Of a stretch of DNA of 64,000 bases, positions 1 through 9,528 are shown in pieces. This DNA comes from Sulfuritalea sp. (GTDB lineage Bacteria > Pseudomonadota > Gammaproteobacteria > Burkholderiales > Rhodocyclaceae). The stretch spans positions 22,123 through 86,122 of the forward strand of contig JALHPU010000019.1 of NCBI GenBank assembly GCA_022842325.1, read 5' to 3'. The first letter of the stretch is position 1; the number at the start of each line of letters is the position of its first letter. Both the position numbers and the translations under genes were made by a program. The notes below the pieces were generated by a model that worked only from the letters and a program-made list of their open reading frames with translations, was not told where the DNA came from and did not search any database.

Positions 1-1097
1 CCATCCATTACGGCTCGCAGGTCGAGGAACACCATGTCGTGCGACGCGATGCCGGCATGTTCGATGTCTCCCACATGTGCGCGCTGGATCTGGTCGGCCC
101 GGATGCCACGCGCTGGCTGCGCCACCTGCTGGCCAACGACGTGGCGAAACTGACGACGCCGGGCAAGGCGCTGTATTCCTGCATGCTCGACCAGACCGGC
201 GGCGTGATCGACGACCTGATCGTGTATTTCTTCACGCCCGAGCGCTACCGCATCGTGGTGAACGCCGGCACCGCCCCCAAGGACATCGCCTGGATGCGCG
301 CCCAATTGACCGGCTTCAAGGCCGAGCTCATGGTCCGCCGCAAGGTCAGCGACGATGCGGTGGCGATGATCGCCCTGCAGGGCCCCGATGCGCACGAACG
401 CCGCCGCACCGGCGTCAATGCCGTGGCGATGATCGCCGTGCAGGGCCCCCATGCGCGCGAACGCTTCTGGACGGCCTTTCCCGACAGCCGCGCGGCAACG
501 GAGGCGCTGGAAAATTTCCAGGCCGCCGAATTTGCGTCGGTGCGCGGCGACTGGCTGATCGCCCGTACCGGCTACACCGGCGAGGACGGCTTCGAGGTCA
601 CCGTGCCGGCCGATGCCGCCCCCGGCGTCTGGGCGGCGCTGCTGGCGGCCGGCATCAAGCCCTGCGGCCTCGGTGCACGCGACACGTTGCGGCTCGAAGC
701 CGGCATGAATCTCTATGGCCAGGACATGGACGAGAGCATCACGCCCTACGAAGCCGGCCTCAAGTGGACGGTCGACCTGAAGGACCCTGCGCGCGACTTC
801 ATCGGCAAGCCGGCGCTGGTGGGTGCAAATGCGCGCCAGCCGCGCAACCAGTTCGCCGGCCTGTTGCTGCTCGATCGCGGCGTGTTGCGCGCCCACCAGA
901 AAGTCATCACGCCGCAAGGTACGGGCGAAACCACCAGCGGCAGCTTCTCGCCGACCCTGAACCAGTCCATCGCACTGGCGCGCCTGCCGTTCGGCGTCGT
1001 CCTCGGCAGTGAAGTCGAAGTCGAAATCCGCGACAAGCGCCTCAAGGCGCGCGTCGTCAAACCCACATTTGTCCGTAACGGAAATTCCCTGATCTGA
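1..1097 (+). CDS. gcvT: Aminomethyltransferase, glycine cleavage T protein (5' truncated by window)
   Basis: T protein transfers the methylene group from the aminomethyl-lipoyl arm of GcvH to tetrahydrofolate and releases ammonia. The reading frame is open from base 3 without a start, and the first visible residues ([10 protein letters not shown], then [12 protein letters not shown]) match the N-terminal region of GcvT at roughly residue 25-50, so about 25-30 residues lie outside the window. [12 protein letters not shown] and the C-terminal barrel are present. Odd: a 63-base in-frame tandem duplication (355-402 repeated at 418-465) gives [15 protein letters not shown] followed by [15 protein letters not shown], adding 21 residues. 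It starts a gcvT-gcvH-gcvP cluster, and gcvH begins 11 bases downstream. Identity is secure; activity with the insertion is unknown. Confidence 0.95.
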   Translation, partial: IHYGSQVEEHHVVRRDAGMFDVSHMCALDLVGPDATRWLRHLLANDVAKLTTPGKALYSCMLDQTGGVIDDLIVYFFTPERYRIVVNAGTAPKDIAWMRAQLTGFKAELMVRRKVSDDAVAMIALQGPDAHERRRTGVNAVAMIAVQGPHARERFWTAFPDSRAATEALENFQAAEFASVRGDWLIARTGYTGEDGFEVTVPADAAPGVWAALLAAGIKPCGLGARDTLRLEAGMNLYGQDMDESITPYEAGLKWTVDLKDPARDFIGKPALVGANARQPRNQFAGLLLLDRGVLRAHQKVITPQGTGETTSGSFSPTLNQSIALARLPFGVVLGSEVEVEIRDKRLKARVVKPTFVRNGNSLI

Positions 1098-1108
1098 GGA
1101 GCCTGCAC

Positions 1109-1495
1109 ATGAACACCCCCGCCAACCTGAAATACGCCGCCTCGCACGAATGGGCCCGGCTCGAAGCCGACGGTACGGTCACCATCGGCATCACCGACCA
1201 TGCCCAGGAAGCCCTCGGCGACATCGTCTTCCTCGAACTGCCGGCCGTCGGCCGCGTGGTCAAGGCCGGCGAGGAATGCGCGGTGGTCGAGTCGGTCAAG
1301 GCCGCCTCCGACATCTACTCGCCGGTATCTGGCGAAGTGGTGGACATCAACCAGGCAGCCGTCGATGCGCCGGAATCGGTCAACGCCGATGCCTATGCCA
1401 CCTGGCTGTTCCGCATCAAGCCGGCCGCCGCCGACCAGTGCGCCACCGAAATGGCCGGCCTGCTGGCTGCCGACGCCTACGCCGCGACGCTCTGA
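1109..1495 (+). CDS. gcvH: Glycine cleavage system H protein
   Basis: This is the lipoyl carrier that shuttles the aminomethyl group between GcvP and GcvT and passes electrons to the L protein. The 128 residues match the family length. The lipoylation site is Lys64 in [10 protein letters not shown], followed by the typical [13 protein letters not shown] turn. The ATG is preceded by GAGGAG 8 bases upstream. It sits 11 bases after gcvT, so the two are surely cotranscribed. The gap to gcvP (about 140 bases) is filled by a palindromic repeat. Nothing unusual is seen. Confidence 0.97.
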   Translation: MNTPANLKYAASHEWARLEADGTVTIGITDHAQEALGDIVFLELPAVGRVVKAGEECAVVESVKAASDIYSPVSGEVVDINQAAVDAPESVNADAYATWLFRIKPAAADQCATEMAGLLAADAYAATL

Positions 1496-1536
1496 TAGTA
1501 GTGCTTGCGAAATAACTGTCCCATTGTGGGGCAGAC

Positions 1537-1593
1537 TGTAGGGCGGACTTCAGTCCGCCGGTGAACGATGGCCGACTGAAGTCCGCCCTACAG
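1537..1593. repeat. Palindromic intergenic repeat, family B copy 1
   Basis: Imperfect inverted repeat whose arms are GTAGGGCGGACTTCAGTC and its complement, lying between gcvH and gcvP. The same design (CTGTAGGGC or CTGTGGGGC arms enclosing ACTTCAGTC or GCTTCAGCC) recurs at 26225 and 53471. It would form a long hairpin in RNA within the gcvH-gcvP spacer. REP-like; the mobilising enzyme is not in the window. Confidence 0.85.
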
Positions 1594-1637
1594 CCGGTCC
1601 TGCAGTGGTCATCGAACATACAAAGCAGACCACTGAC

Positions 1638-4487
1638 ATGCACGCCGAGAACCTGACGATACCGCTTAGCCAACTCGAACACCGCGACGAATTCATCGGC
1701 CGCCACATCGGCCCCGATGAACATGCCATTGCCGGCATGCTCGCCTCGATCGGCACTGCCTCGCTCTCCACGCTGATTGCCGAGACGGTACCGGCGACCA
1801 TCCGCCTGCAGCGCCCGCTCGACCTGCCCGCACCGCTGCCGGAACACGCGGCGCTGGCCGCATTGAAGGCCATCGCGGCAAAGAACGCGGTCAAGAAATC
1901 GCTGATCGGCCAGGGCTACTACGGCACCCACACGCCGCCGGTGATCCTGCGCAACCTGTTCGAGAACCCCGGCTGGTACACCGCCTACACGCCCTACCAG
2001 GCCGAGATCGCGCAGGGCCGCCTCGAAGCCCTGCTCAACTACCAGCAGATGGTGGTCGACCTCACCGGCATGGAAATCGCCAACGCCTCGCTGCTCGACG
2101 AGGCCACCGCCGCCGCCGAGGCAATGACCATGGCGCGGCGCATTTCCAAAGCCAGGGGCAATGTCTTCTTCGTCGATGAAGCGGCCTTCCCGCAGACCAT
2201 CGACGTGATCAGGACACGCGCCGCGTATTTCGGCTTCGAGCTGGCCTTCGGCCGGCCGGAAGACGCCGCGCAGCGCGACAACGTGTTCGGCGCCCTGCTG
2301 CAATACCCCAATGCGCGCGGCGAAATCGCCGACCTCACCACCGCCATTGCCATGATCAAGGGCAAGGGCGGCGTGGTTGCCGTCGCCTCCGACCTGATGG
2401 CGCTGGTGCTGCTGAAAGCCCCCGGTGAAATGGGCGCCGACATCGCGCTCGGCTCATCGCAGCGCTTCGGCGTGCCGATGGGTTTCGGCGGCCCGCACGC
2501 GGCCTTCTTCGCCACGCGCGAGGCCCATGTGCGCTCGATGCCCGGACGCATCATCGGCGTCTCGAAGGACGCGCGCGGCAAGACCGCCTACCGCATGGCG
2601 CTGCAGACCCGCGAACAGCACATCCGGCGCGAGAAGGCCAATTCCAACATCTGCACCTCGCAGGTGCTGCTGGCCAACATCGCCGGCATGTATGCGGTGT
2701 GGCACGGACCACTCGGCCTGCGCGCGATCGCCGGGCGCATCCATCGCCTGACAGCCCTGCTGGCCGGCGCCCTGGGCGTCAGCGGGCGCGACTTCTTTGA
2801 CACGTTCGAAGTAAGAGTCGGCGCTGGCGAGACGGCGAAAATTCTCCAGGCGGCGCGCACAGCCGGATTCAACCTGCGCCAGGTAGACGCCGATACCATC
2901 GGCATCAGCCTCGACGAAACCACCACGCGCGAAGATGTCGCCGCACTGCTCAAGATCTTCGGCAAAAGTACGCCGGTCGAGGCGCTCGACGCCGCGCGGC
3001 CTTGCGCGATTCCGGTCACGCTGCAGCGGCGCGAACCGATCCTGACGCATCCGGTGTTCAACACCCACCACACCGAGCACGGCATGCTGCGTTACCTCAA
3101 GCGCCTGCAGAACCGCGACCTGGCGCTGGACCACGCGATGATTCCGCTCGGTTCCTGCACCATGAAACTGAATGCCGCCGCCGAGATGATTCCCGTCTCG
3201 TGGCCCGAGTTTTCGCAGATGCATCCCTTCGCCCCGCTCGACCAGGCGCAGGGTTACCTGGAGCTGATTACCGGGCTCGAAGACCAGCTCAAGGCGATCA
3301 CCGGCTTTGATGCCGTCTGCATGCAGCCGAACTCCGGCGCGCAGGGCGAATACGCCGGTCTGGTCGCGATCCGCCGCTACCAGGCCGCCAACGGTCAAGG
3401 CAGTCGCAATGTCTGCCTGATCCCGAAATCGGCGCACGGCACCAACCCGGCGACGGCGCAGATGTGCGGCCTCGAAGTCGTCGCGGTGGCCTGCGACGAC
3501 AGCGGCAATGTGGACGTCGCCGACCTCAAGGCCAAGGCCGCGCAGCACGCGGCGCAGCTGTCCTGTTTGATGATCACCTACCCGTCGACCCACGGCGTGT
3601 TCGAGGAATCGGTGCGCGACATCTGCGCCATCGTGCATGCCCACGGCGGCCAGGTGTACATGGACGGCGCCAACCTCAACGCCCAGGTCGGCCTCTGCCG
3701 CCCGGCGGACATCGGCGCCGACGTCTCGCACATCAACCTGCACAAGACCTTCGCCATTCCGCACGGCGGCGGCGGGCCGGGCATGGGGCCGATCGGGCTC
3801 AAGGCCCATCTCGCGCCCTACATGGCCAACCACGCGGTGCAGACCGTGCCCGGTCCCCACGGCGGGCAGCACGCGGTCTCGGCCGCGCCCTGGGGCTCGG
3901 CCTCGATCCTGCCGATCTCCTGGATGTACATCACCATGATGGGCGGCACGGGGCTCACGCGCGCCACCGAGATCGCGATCCTCAACGCCAACTACGTCGC
4001 GGCGAAGCTCAAGGACCACTACCCGGTGCTCTACAGCGGCAGCCAGGGCCGCGTCGCCCACGAATGCATCCTCGACGTGCGCGCGATCAAGGCGGCGACC
4101 GGCGTTGCCGAGATCGACATCGCCAAGCGCCTGATGGACTACGGCTTCCACGCCCCGACGGTGAGTTTTCCGGTGGCCGGCACGCTGATGGTGGAGCCGA
4201 CCGAATCCGAGGACAAGGCCGAGCTCGACCGCTTCTGCGCGGCGATGGTCAGCATCCGCGACGAGATCCGCAGGATCGAGAACGGCGAATGGACGCTCGA
4301 CGCCAGCCCGCTCAAGCAGGCGCCGCACACCGAAGCCGACCTGGTCGGCGAGTGGACGCGGCCCTACTCGCGCCAGGAGGCCGTGTTCCCGCTGCCCTGG
4401 GTGGCCGAGAACAAGTTCTGGCCCTATGTCAATCGCATCGACGACGTGTATGGCGACCGCAACCTGTTCTGCGGCTGTTCCTCGTAG
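1638..4487 (+). CDS. gcvP: Glycine dehydrogenase (decarboxylating), P protein
   Basis: This PLP enzyme decarboxylates glycine and loads the aminomethyl group on lipoyl-GcvH. The product is 949 residues, the usual size for the single-chain form, with two homologous halves. The PLP lysine is Lys703 in [17 protein letters not shown], and [11 protein letters not shown] and [11 protein letters not shown] are also present. I chose ATG 1638 ([19 protein letters not shown]) because homologues begin close to this; an in-frame GTG at 1605 is the alternative. A copy of the dispersed 22-base repeat lies in frame at 2816-2837 (residues VRVGAGETA), in the linker between the two halves. A strong terminator follows at 4519. 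Confidence 0.97.
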   Translation: MHAENLTIPLSQLEHRDEFIGRHIGPDEHAIAGMLASIGTASLSTLIAETVPATIRLQRPLDLPAPLPEHAALAALKAIAAKNAVKKSLIGQGYYGTHTPPVILRNLFENPGWYTAYTPYQAEIAQGRLEALLNYQQMVVDLTGMEIANASLLDEATAAAEAMTMARRISKARGNVFFVDEAAFPQTIDVIRTRAAYFGFELAFGRPEDAAQRDNVFGALLQYPNARGEIADLTTAIAMIKGKGGVVAVASDLMALVLLKAPGEMGADIALGSSQRFGVPMGFGGPHAAFFATREAHVRSMPGRIIGVSKDARGKTAYRMALQTREQHIRREKANSNICTSQVLLANIAGMYAVWHGPLGLRAIAGRIHRLTALLAGALGVSGRDFFDTFEVRVGAGETAKILQAARTAGFNLRQVDADTIGISLDETTTREDVAALLKIFGKSTPVEALDAARPCAIPVTLQRREPILTHPVFNTHHTEHGMLRYLKRLQNRDLALDHAMIPLGSCTMKLNAAAEMIPVSWPEFSQMHPFAPLDQAQGYLELITGLEDQLKAITGFDAVCMQPNSGAQGEYAGLVAIRRYQAANGQGSRNVCLIPKSAHGTNPATAQMCGLEVVAVACDDSGNVDVADLKAKAAQHAAQLSCLMITYPSTHGVFEESVRDICAIVHAHGGQVYMDGANLNAQVGLCRPADIGADVSHINLHKTFAIPHGGGGPGMGPIGLKAHLAPYMANHAVQTVPGPHGGQHAVSAAPWGSASILPISWMYITMMGGTGLTRATEIAILNANYVAAKLKDHYPVLYSGSQGRVAHECILDVRAIKAATGVAEIDIAKRLMDYGFHAPTVSFPVAGTLMVEPTESEDKAELDRFCAAMVSIRDEIRRIENGEWTLDASPLKQAPHTEADLVGEWTRPYSRQEAVFPLPWVAENKFWPYVNRIDDVYGDRNLFCGCSS
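2816..2837 (+). repeat. Dispersed 22-base repeat, copy inside gcvP
   Basis: Matches AGTCGGCGCTGGCGACACGG plus CG with one difference (GAG for GAC). It is in frame and encodes VGAGETA in a poorly conserved stretch of GcvP. Confidence 0.85.
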
Positions 4488-4518
4488 CTGACAGAACGCC
4501 CGAGGAAGGGCCGACAGA

Positions 4519-4556
4519 CCGGGCCGTGCATCTTCGATGTACGGCCCGTTTTTTTA
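4519..4556 (+). terminator. Rho-independent terminator after gcvP
   Basis: A stem of GGGCCGTGCAT pairs with ATGTACGGCCC across a CTTCG loop and is followed by a run of seven T. It is 30 bases after the gcvP stop and ends the gcvTHP operon. Confidence 0.92.
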
Positions 4557-4834
4557 CGGCGCCGAATGCGCCTGCCCGCACCCATCGAGCATGCTGCGCC
4601 AAGCACCGTCGCTCATCGGCGACACGACTTTGGTCGAATAAACAAATGCTTGCCAATTCGGCCCGGGATACTGTCGCCACAGCCCGACAGATCACCGCCA
4701 GCCGTGCCCGTCAATGCGCCGCCACACGCTGTATTGATTGGATAAATGACTCCCGGCACGGTGCTTGCTGATGATCCTTGCGTCCCGCTTGCCGCCCGAA
4801 GAGCAAGCGATGCCAACCGACCCAAGGAGAATCC
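4557..4834. other. Intergenic region upstream of the bactofilin gene
   Basis: No credible ORF, RNA gene or convincing promoter hexamer pair was found in this stretch. It presumably holds the promoter of the bactofilin gene. Confidence 0.4.
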
Positions 4835-5443
4835 ATGCTCACCAAACCGAATCTGTTCAGCAGCAAACGAGAAGACAACGTCATCACCCGCGACCCGCGT
4901 CTGGCAGCAACCAGCCAGGGCTCCGGCAGCAGCTCAAGCCTGGCCAGCAATTCCGCCAGCAGCTGGAACACAAGCCCTCCGGCAGCGCCGGCAGCGCCCG
5001 CGACCGAAGTGAAACCCGCCAAGAGCAACGAAGCCATTTCCGGAAACCGCCTGATGGTCGGTCCCGACGTCAAGCTCAAGGGCGCCGAGATCCTCGATTG
5101 CGACACGCTGGTGGTCGAAGGCCGCGTCGAAGCGACGATGGACAGCCGGGTCATCAACATTGCCGCAAACGGATCGTTCTCGGGCAAGGTCGGCATCGAC
5201 GTGGCGGAAATCCATGGCCGCTTCGACGGCGAGCTCACCGCCCGCAGCCAGCTCATCATCCACGCCACCGGACGTGTCAGCGGCACCATCCGCTACGGCA
5301 AGATCCTGATCGAGGAAGGCGGCGAGATTTCCGGCGATGTGCGCTCGCTGGAATCCGCGGCGTCCACCCCGACCCTGACCCAGCGCGCCACCGCTCCCGA
5401 GTTCCCCAAGGCTGTTCCGGCAGTCGCCGGCACCGCATCCTGA
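4835..5443 (+). CDS. Bactofilin family polymer-forming cytoskeletal protein
   Basis: Bactofilins self-assemble into filaments that scaffold envelope or morphogenesis enzymes. The 202-residue product has a Ser/Ala/Pro-rich disordered N-terminal tail (about residues 1-65), then a bactofilin core (about 70-165) with the right-handed beta-helix rhythm of repeated hydrophobic-Gly turns (EILDCDTLVVEGRVEATMDS, then VINIAANGSFSGKVG, then AEIHGRFDGELTA), then a short Pro/Ala tail. ATG 4835 has AAGGAGA 6 bases upstream; the longer in-frame opening from 4778 lacks a ribosome binding site. It is monocistronic. The partner enzyme is not adjacent. Confidence 0.92.
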   Translation: MLTKPNLFSSKREDNVITRDPRLAATSQGSGSSSSLASNSASSWNTSPPAAPAAPATEVKPAKSNEAISGNRLMVGPDVKLKGAEILDCDTLVVEGRVEATMDSRVINIAANGSFSGKVGIDVAEIHGRFDGELTARSQLIIHATGRVSGTIRYGKILIEEGGEISGDVRSLESAASTPTLTQRATAPEFPKAVPAVAGTAS

Positions 5444-5559
5444 TTTAGTCTCCCCTTCGCTGCAGCAGCCCGTCCCCTCCCCCCCTCCTTCGCGCCGGGC
5501 TCTCCTTCCGGACAGGGCGCTGCAGCGCCTTTTCGCTTTCAGCGCTCCGTCGTGATACT

Positions 5560-5593
5560 CTTACCACCATTCCATCGATTGGATAAAGGTAAG
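5560..5593. promoter_or_regulatory. Candidate autoregulatory operator of vapBC
   Basis: Inverted hexamers CTTACC (5560-5565) and GGTAAG (5588-5593) flank 22 bases immediately before the antitoxin start and overlap its ribosome binding site region. VapB/AbrB-type antitoxins bind such inverted repeats; the assignment is inferred from position. Confidence 0.45.
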
Positions 5594-5596
5594 ACC

Positions 5597-5809
5597 ATGG
5601 CCCCGACTGCCACTTTGTCAAGCAAGTTCCAGATTTCCGTCCCCAAAGCGATTCGCGACGATCTGCACTGGGAAGCCGGCCAGGAGTTCGTTTTCATTCC
5701 CAAGGGCAAGGGCGTGCTGCTCATGCCGGTTCCCGATCTGAAGCAACTCGCCGGCATTGCACGTGGCGCCAACTCTGAGGGCTATCGAGACCGGCAGGAT
5801 CGGTATTGA
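5597..5809 (+). CDS. vapB: AbrB/MazE-fold antitoxin (VapB-like)
   Basis: A 70-residue protein with the swapped-hairpin AbrB signature SSKFQISVPKAIRDDLHWEAGQ in residues 10-31, then a short C-terminal tail that would mask the toxin. ATG 5597 is preceded by ATAAAGGT. Its stop overlaps the toxin start (TGATG), the usual coupling for such pairs. It should neutralise VapC and repress its own promoter. Confidence 0.88.
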   Translation: MAPTATLSSKFQISVPKAIRDDLHWEAGQEFVFIPKGKGVLLMPVPDLKQLAGIARGANSEGYRDRQDRY

Positions 5810-6189
5810 TGCGCGTCATTGATACCTCGGTCTGGATCGAGTGGCTGATCGACAGCCCTTTGGGCAAGAAGCTGGCGCGGGAGATTCCAGACAGGGCAGA
5901 ATGCATCGTGCCCACCATCGTGCAACTGGAGCTGGCGAAATGGTTGACTCGGGAAGTCGGCGAAGACCAGGCGGACCAGATGATTGCCTTCACACAGAAA
6001 TGCGTCGTGGCACCGCTTGACACTCGCATCGCCTTGCTTGCCGCCGACCTGCATCGCCAATACAAGCTGGCGACAGCCGACGCCGTGGTGTATGCCACGT
6101 CGCGGGAGTTCGGCGCCGATTTGCTGACCTGTGACACACACTTCGAAAAGCTGCCCAATGTAATTGTCGTCAGAAAAATCCGCAACTGA
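5809..6189 (+). CDS. vapC: VapC-family PIN-domain toxin
   Basis: A 126-residue PIN-domain endoribonuclease. The acidic Mg-binding residues are visible: Asp5 (MRVIDTSVWIEW), Glu41 (VQLELAKW), the Asp in ATADAVVYATS, and the Asp in LLTCDTHF. ATG 5809 overlaps the antitoxin stop by one base; a TTG at 5806 is the alternative. VapC toxins cleave tRNA or rRNA, but the target cannot be read from sequence. Confidence 0.92.
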   Translation: MRVIDTSVWIEWLIDSPLGKKLAREIPDRAECIVPTIVQLELAKWLTREVGEDQADQMIAFTQKCVVAPLDTRIALLAADLHRQYKLATADAVVYATSREFGADLLTCDTHFEKLPNVIVVRKIRN

Positions 6190-6228
6190 AAAACCACTCA
6201 TTCTCGAACCTATCTTCACAAGACAAAC

Positions 6229-6753
6229 ATGACACACCATCTCGTACTCACCGTCATCGGCGACGACCGTCCCGGCCTGGTCGGCGAACTCTCGACCGCA
6301 ATCAGCGCCCATCAGGGCAACTGGCTGGAATCCTCGATGGCGCAGCTGGCCGGCAAATTTGCCGGCATTGTCGAAGTCAGCGTCGATGCCGCGCAAGCCG
6401 ATGCGCTGGGCAAGGCATTGGGCCAGCTCAAGGGACTGAAAGTCACTGTCGAATCAGCTACCGTCCAGAAGTCGGCGCTGAAGGGACGGCGACTGAAACT
6501 CGCATTGGTCGGCCACGACCGGATCGGCATCGTGCGCGAGGTGTCGCAGGTGCTGGCGCACCACGCGGTCAATGTCGAGAGCCTCGACACCCACACGTCG
6601 AGTGCGCCGATGTCGGCCGCCGTGCTGTTCCACGCCGTCGCCGAACTGACCGCCGCGCCGGACCTCGACGTCGGCGCACTGACCGGGGAACTGGAACGCA
6701 TCTCCAACGATCTGATGGTCGATATCACTCTCGACGAAACCATCCGGGCCTGA
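6229..6753 (+). CDS. gcvR: GcvR-like protein with two ACT domains
   Basis: The 174 residues form two ACT domains. The first opens with HLVLTVIGDDRPGLVGELS (residues 3-21), and the second opens with LKLALVGHDRIGIVREVSQVL (about 87-107). GcvR in enterobacteria antagonises GcvA to control the glycine cleavage operon, and the proximity to gcvTHP fits that role. A GcvA-type regulator is not in the window, so the role may differ. Some homologues are annotated only as ACT-domain proteins. Its stop is followed directly by the three-hairpin repeat. Confidence 0.8.
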   Translation: MTHHLVLTVIGDDRPGLVGELSTAISAHQGNWLESSMAQLAGKFAGIVEVSVDAAQADALGKALGQLKGLKVTVESATVQKSALKGRRLKLALVGHDRIGIVREVSQVLAHHAVNVESLDTHTSSAPMSAAVLFHAVAELTAAPDLDVGALTGELERISNDLMVDITLDETIRA

Positions 6754-6865
6754 GCGCCGTCCGCAGGGCCGTCCCAAGGACGGCGCAGTCAACAACATGG
6801 AGCGAGCGCAGCTCGCGAACAACCATCACCCCCTTCCTCGGGAAGGGGGCTGGGGGAAAGGTCAA
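6754..6865 (+). repeat. Three-hairpin intergenic element, copy 1
   Basis: Three consecutive hairpins fill the whole spacer between gcvR and the GST gene: GCGCCGTCC/GGACGGCGC, GCGAGC/GCTCGC, and CCCCCTTCC/GGAAGGGGG. The last is followed by the GGGGGAAAGG ribosome binding region of the next gene. Copies 2 (44855) and 3 (55878) keep the pairing with compensating base changes. Confidence 0.85.
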
Positions 6866-7558
6866 ATGAGCTACGCATTGCACATCGCCAACAAGAACTA
6901 CTCCTCGTGGTCGCTGCGCCCCTGGGTGTTGATGCGCGCCCTTGACATCGACTTCGACGAAGTGCTGCACCCCTTCACCCCCGGTAACGGGCAGGATTTC
7001 CGTGAGATTTCCCCGGCCGGCAAGGTGCCCTGGCTGGTCGATGGCGGCACCGTGGTCTGGGATTCGCTGGCCATCGTCGAATACCTCGCCGAGCACCATG
7101 CCGGCGTCTGGCCGATCGATGCCAGGGCCCGTGCCTGGGCGCGCTGCGCTGCTGCCGAGATGCACTCGGGCTTTGCCAACCTGCGCGGCCAGCACGGCAT
7201 GAACGTCGGCGTTCGCGTTGCAGTCGCGGGGCGCTCACCTGAAGTGCTGGCCGACATCACACGCATCGAGGACGTGTGGAACGACGGCCTGCTCAGCTTC
7301 GGCGGCCCCTTCCTGGCCGGCCTCGACTTCACCGCCGTCGATGCCTTCTTCGCGCCCGTCGTGTATCGCTTCCGTACCTACGGCGTGGCGGTGAGTGGCG
7401 CCGCGTCTGGCTACCTTGAGACCATGCTCACCCATCCGGCAATGCAGGCATGGGAAGCTGCCGCGCTCGCCGAGGACTTCCGCGACCCGCCGCACGAGGC
7501 CGACCTGCTGCGGATCGGCACGGTCACGGCGGATTTCCGCACCGCGGCCCGCGCGTGA
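6866..7558 (+). CDS. Glutathione S-transferase family protein
   Basis: A 230-residue GST. The N-terminal thioredoxin-fold domain carries IANKNYSSWSLRPW (the catalytic Ser region) and VPWLVDGGTVVWDSLAIVEYLAE (the glutathione-binding Pro and Asp-Ser pair). An all-alpha C-terminal domain follows. I chose ATG 6866 because GGGGGAAAGG lies just upstream and homologues begin MSYxLHIANKNYSSWS; the longer opening from 6797 would translate the repeat. The stop overlaps the GTG start of the next gene. The substrate is unknown. Confidence 0.9.
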   Translation: MSYALHIANKNYSSWSLRPWVLMRALDIDFDEVLHPFTPGNGQDFREISPAGKVPWLVDGGTVVWDSLAIVEYLAEHHAGVWPIDARARAWARCAAAEMHSGFANLRGQHGMNVGVRVAVAGRSPEVLADITRIEDVWNDGLLSFGGPFLAGLDFTAVDAFFAPVVYRFRTYGVAVSGAASGYLETMLTHPAMQAWEAAALAEDFRDPPHEADLLRIGTVTADFRTAARA

Positions 7559-8880
7559 AAACTCCCGAACTGCTGGCCCCGGCAGGCTCGCTGCTGATGG
7601 CGCGCACCGCGCTGGATTTCGGCGCCACCGCGATCTACGCCGGCCAGCCGCGCTACAGCCTGCGCGTGCGCAACAACGATTTTGGCACGCTGGAAAACCT
7701 CGCCGCAGGTATCGCGCTGACACATGCGCGCGGCGGGCATTTCTACCTGGTCAGCAACATCCTGCCGCACAACGCCAAGCTGAAAACCTACCTCGAGGAC
7801 ATGGCGCCGGTCATGGCGCTCAGGCCCGACGCGCTGATCATGGCCGACCCGGGCCTGATGCTGATGATCCGCGAGCGCTGGCCCGAGATGCCCATCCACC
7901 TCTCGGTGCAGGCCAACACCGTCAATCATGCCGCGGTGAAATTCTGGCGCAGCGTCGGCGTCTCGCGCGTGATCCTGTCGCGCGAACTCTCGCTCGACGA
8001 AGTCGCCGAAATCCGCCAGGAATGCCCGGACACGGAACTCGAAGTCTTCGTCCATGGCGCGCTGTGCATCGCCTACTCGGGGCGCTGCCTGCTCTCCGGC
8101 TACTTCAACCATCGCGACCCGAACCAGGGCAGTTGCACCAATTCCTGCCGCTGGGATTACAAGGTCCATGAGGGCAAGGAAGACGACAGCGGCGACGTTG
8201 CGCCCGCCGTGGCGCCAGCGCCGACTTTGGCAGGCGCCGCCAGGCCGAGCACCCTGCGTCGCCCCGGCGCCACCTGGCTGCTCGAAGAGAAGGAGCGCCC
8301 CGGCGAATACATGCCGATCGAGGAAGACGAGCACGGCAGCTACATCCTGAATTCGAAGGACCTGCGTGCCATCGAATACGTTTCGAAGCTGGCCGAAATC
8401 GGCGTCGATTCGCTGAAGATCGAGGGCCGCACCAAGTCGCCCTACTACGTCGCGCGCACCTGCCAGAGCTATCGCCGCGCGATCGATGACGCGGTTGCGG
8501 GGCGGCCTTTCGACGCACAACTGATCGGCCAGCTCGACGGCCTCGCCAATCGCGGCTACACCGCCGGCTTCTACGATCGCCACCCGGACCGCGACTACCA
8601 GAACTACCTCTCCGGCAGTTCCGAATCCAGCCGCAGCCTTTATGTCGGCGACGTCATCGGCTACGACGCCGACGGGCTGGCCGAGATCGCCGTGAAGAAC
8701 CATTTCGCCGTCGGCGACCGCGTCGAGATCGTCCGCCCCGCCGGCAACCTTGATCTCGTCATCGAGGCGATGCGCAACCGCGACGGCGAGCCGGCCACGG
8801 TCGCGCCCGGCAGCGGCCACCTGATGCGCATCGCCCTGCCGCCGGACTGCGCCGGCGCCTTCGTCGCGAAGTATCTCTGA
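7555..8880 (+). CDS. trhP: U32 family tRNA hydroxylation protein TrhP (YegQ)
   Basis: U32 'peptidase' proteins of this branch make 5-hydroxyuridine at tRNA position 34, using prephenate-derived chemistry and an Fe-S cluster. The 441 residues begin at GTG 7555 (MKTPELLAPAGSL), overlapping the GST stop. The U32 signature EVFVHGALCIAYSGRCLLSGYF and the following Cys pair (GSCTNSCRWDYKV) are intact. A reverse copy of the dispersed 22-base repeat (8205-8226) is in frame and contributes VAPAPTL to a variable linker. A second U32 paralogue lies at 27327. Confidence 0.9.
   Translation: MKTPELLAPAGSLLMARTALDFGATAIYAGQPRYSLRVRNNDFGTLENLAAGIALTHARGGHFYLVSNILPHNAKLKTYLEDMAPVMALRPDALIMADPGLMLMIRERWPEMPIHLSVQANTVNHAAVKFWRSVGVSRVILSRELSLDEVAEIRQECPDTELEVFVHGALCIAYSGRCLLSGYFNHRDPNQGSCTNSCRWDYKVHEGKEDDSGDVAPAVAPAPTLAGAARPSTLRRPGATWLLEEKERPGEYMPIEEDEHGSYILNSKDLRAIEYVSKLAEIGVDSLKIEGRTKSPYYVARTCQSYRRAIDDAVAGRPFDAQLIGQLDGLANRGYTAGFYDRHPDRDYQNYLSGSSESSRSLYVGDVIGYDADGLAEIAVKNHFAVGDRVEIVRPAGNLDLVIEAMRNRDGEPATVAPGSGHLMRIALPPDCAGAFVAKYL
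8205..8226 (-). repeat. Dispersed 22-base repeat, reverse copy inside trhP
   Basis: One mismatch to the reverse complement of the consensus. It is in frame and encodes AVAPAPTL in a non-conserved loop of TrhP. Confidence 0.75.
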
Positions 8881-8904
8881 CGCAGACATGTTGAAACCGA
8901 TGGA

Positions 8905-8986
8905 CGTCATTCCAACCGTCATCCCGGGCTTGACCCGGGATCCAGCAACGGCCGCCGACTGGATTCCCGCGTTCGCCGGAATGACG
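8905..8986. repeat. Inverted-repeat element with CGTCATTCC ends
   Basis: CGTCATTCC at the left end and GGAATGACG at the right end enclose the palindrome CCCGGGCTTGACCCGGG and the string GGATTCCCGC. This pattern is typical of widespread proteobacterial intergenic repeats. It lies between trhP and the lipoyl protein gene. Confidence 0.8.
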
Positions 8987-9027
8987 GGTCGATCCATCGG
9001 ATTCTGGATGACTGACTACCGGGCGCA

Positions 9028-9297
9028 ATGAGCAAGATCGTCGAAGTCCGCATCCCGATCTATCCCGAGTGCTGGGACACTTGCGGCAGTTGCGCCCAGG
9101 GCGAGGTCTCGGTCGAGGAAGTGCTGGTCCGGCCCGGCGACATGGTCCAGTTCGACGACAACGTGATCGTGCTGGAAACCGGCAAGGTCGCACTCGACAT
9201 CCAGTCCCCCCATGCCGGGCGCGTCGTCGAGGTGTTCGTCGAGGCAGGCGACGAGGTTGCCGAGGGCGCGTTGATCCTGACGCTGCAAACAGACTGA
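9028..9297 (+). CDS. Small free-standing biotinyl/lipoyl-domain protein
   Basis: An 89-residue protein that is one complete biotinyl/lipoyl-attachment domain. The modified lysine is in the ETGKVALDI turn, and the second half repeats the fold (SPHAGRVVEVFVEAGDEVAEGA). An unusual N-terminal CWDTCGSCAQG stretch carries three Cys. No dehydrogenase or carboxylase subunits are adjacent, so its partner is unknown. The ETGK turn favours lipoylation over biotinylation. Confidence 0.82.
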   Translation: MSKIVEVRIPIYPECWDTCGSCAQGEVSVEEVLVRPGDMVQFDDNVIVLETGKVALDIQSPHAGRVVEVFVEAGDEVAEGALILTLQTD

Positions 9298-9528
9298 TCG
9301 CTTCCCGAGCGATCGACGCCGGCACCACTCCATCCGCGCCTTGCCCGGCGCCCGGGTTTCACGGGCTTGCGTCTAGCGACTATCGACATCATGGGGCAAC
9401 CGGTTAGACTGGCACCGCTTGCGCGGGCCGCCCGCTCCCGGAAAGCCGCGGTGCGGCTAGTCGTCGAATCCCGACGCGCTGTCGAATAAGGCCGGCCAGG
9501 CACCAGCTCGCACAGGGAGATTCAAGAG

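Noticed and set aside
2454..4328. Minus-strand open frame (624 codons) inside gcvP
   Set aside because: Shadow of gcvP codon use; no recognisable domain.
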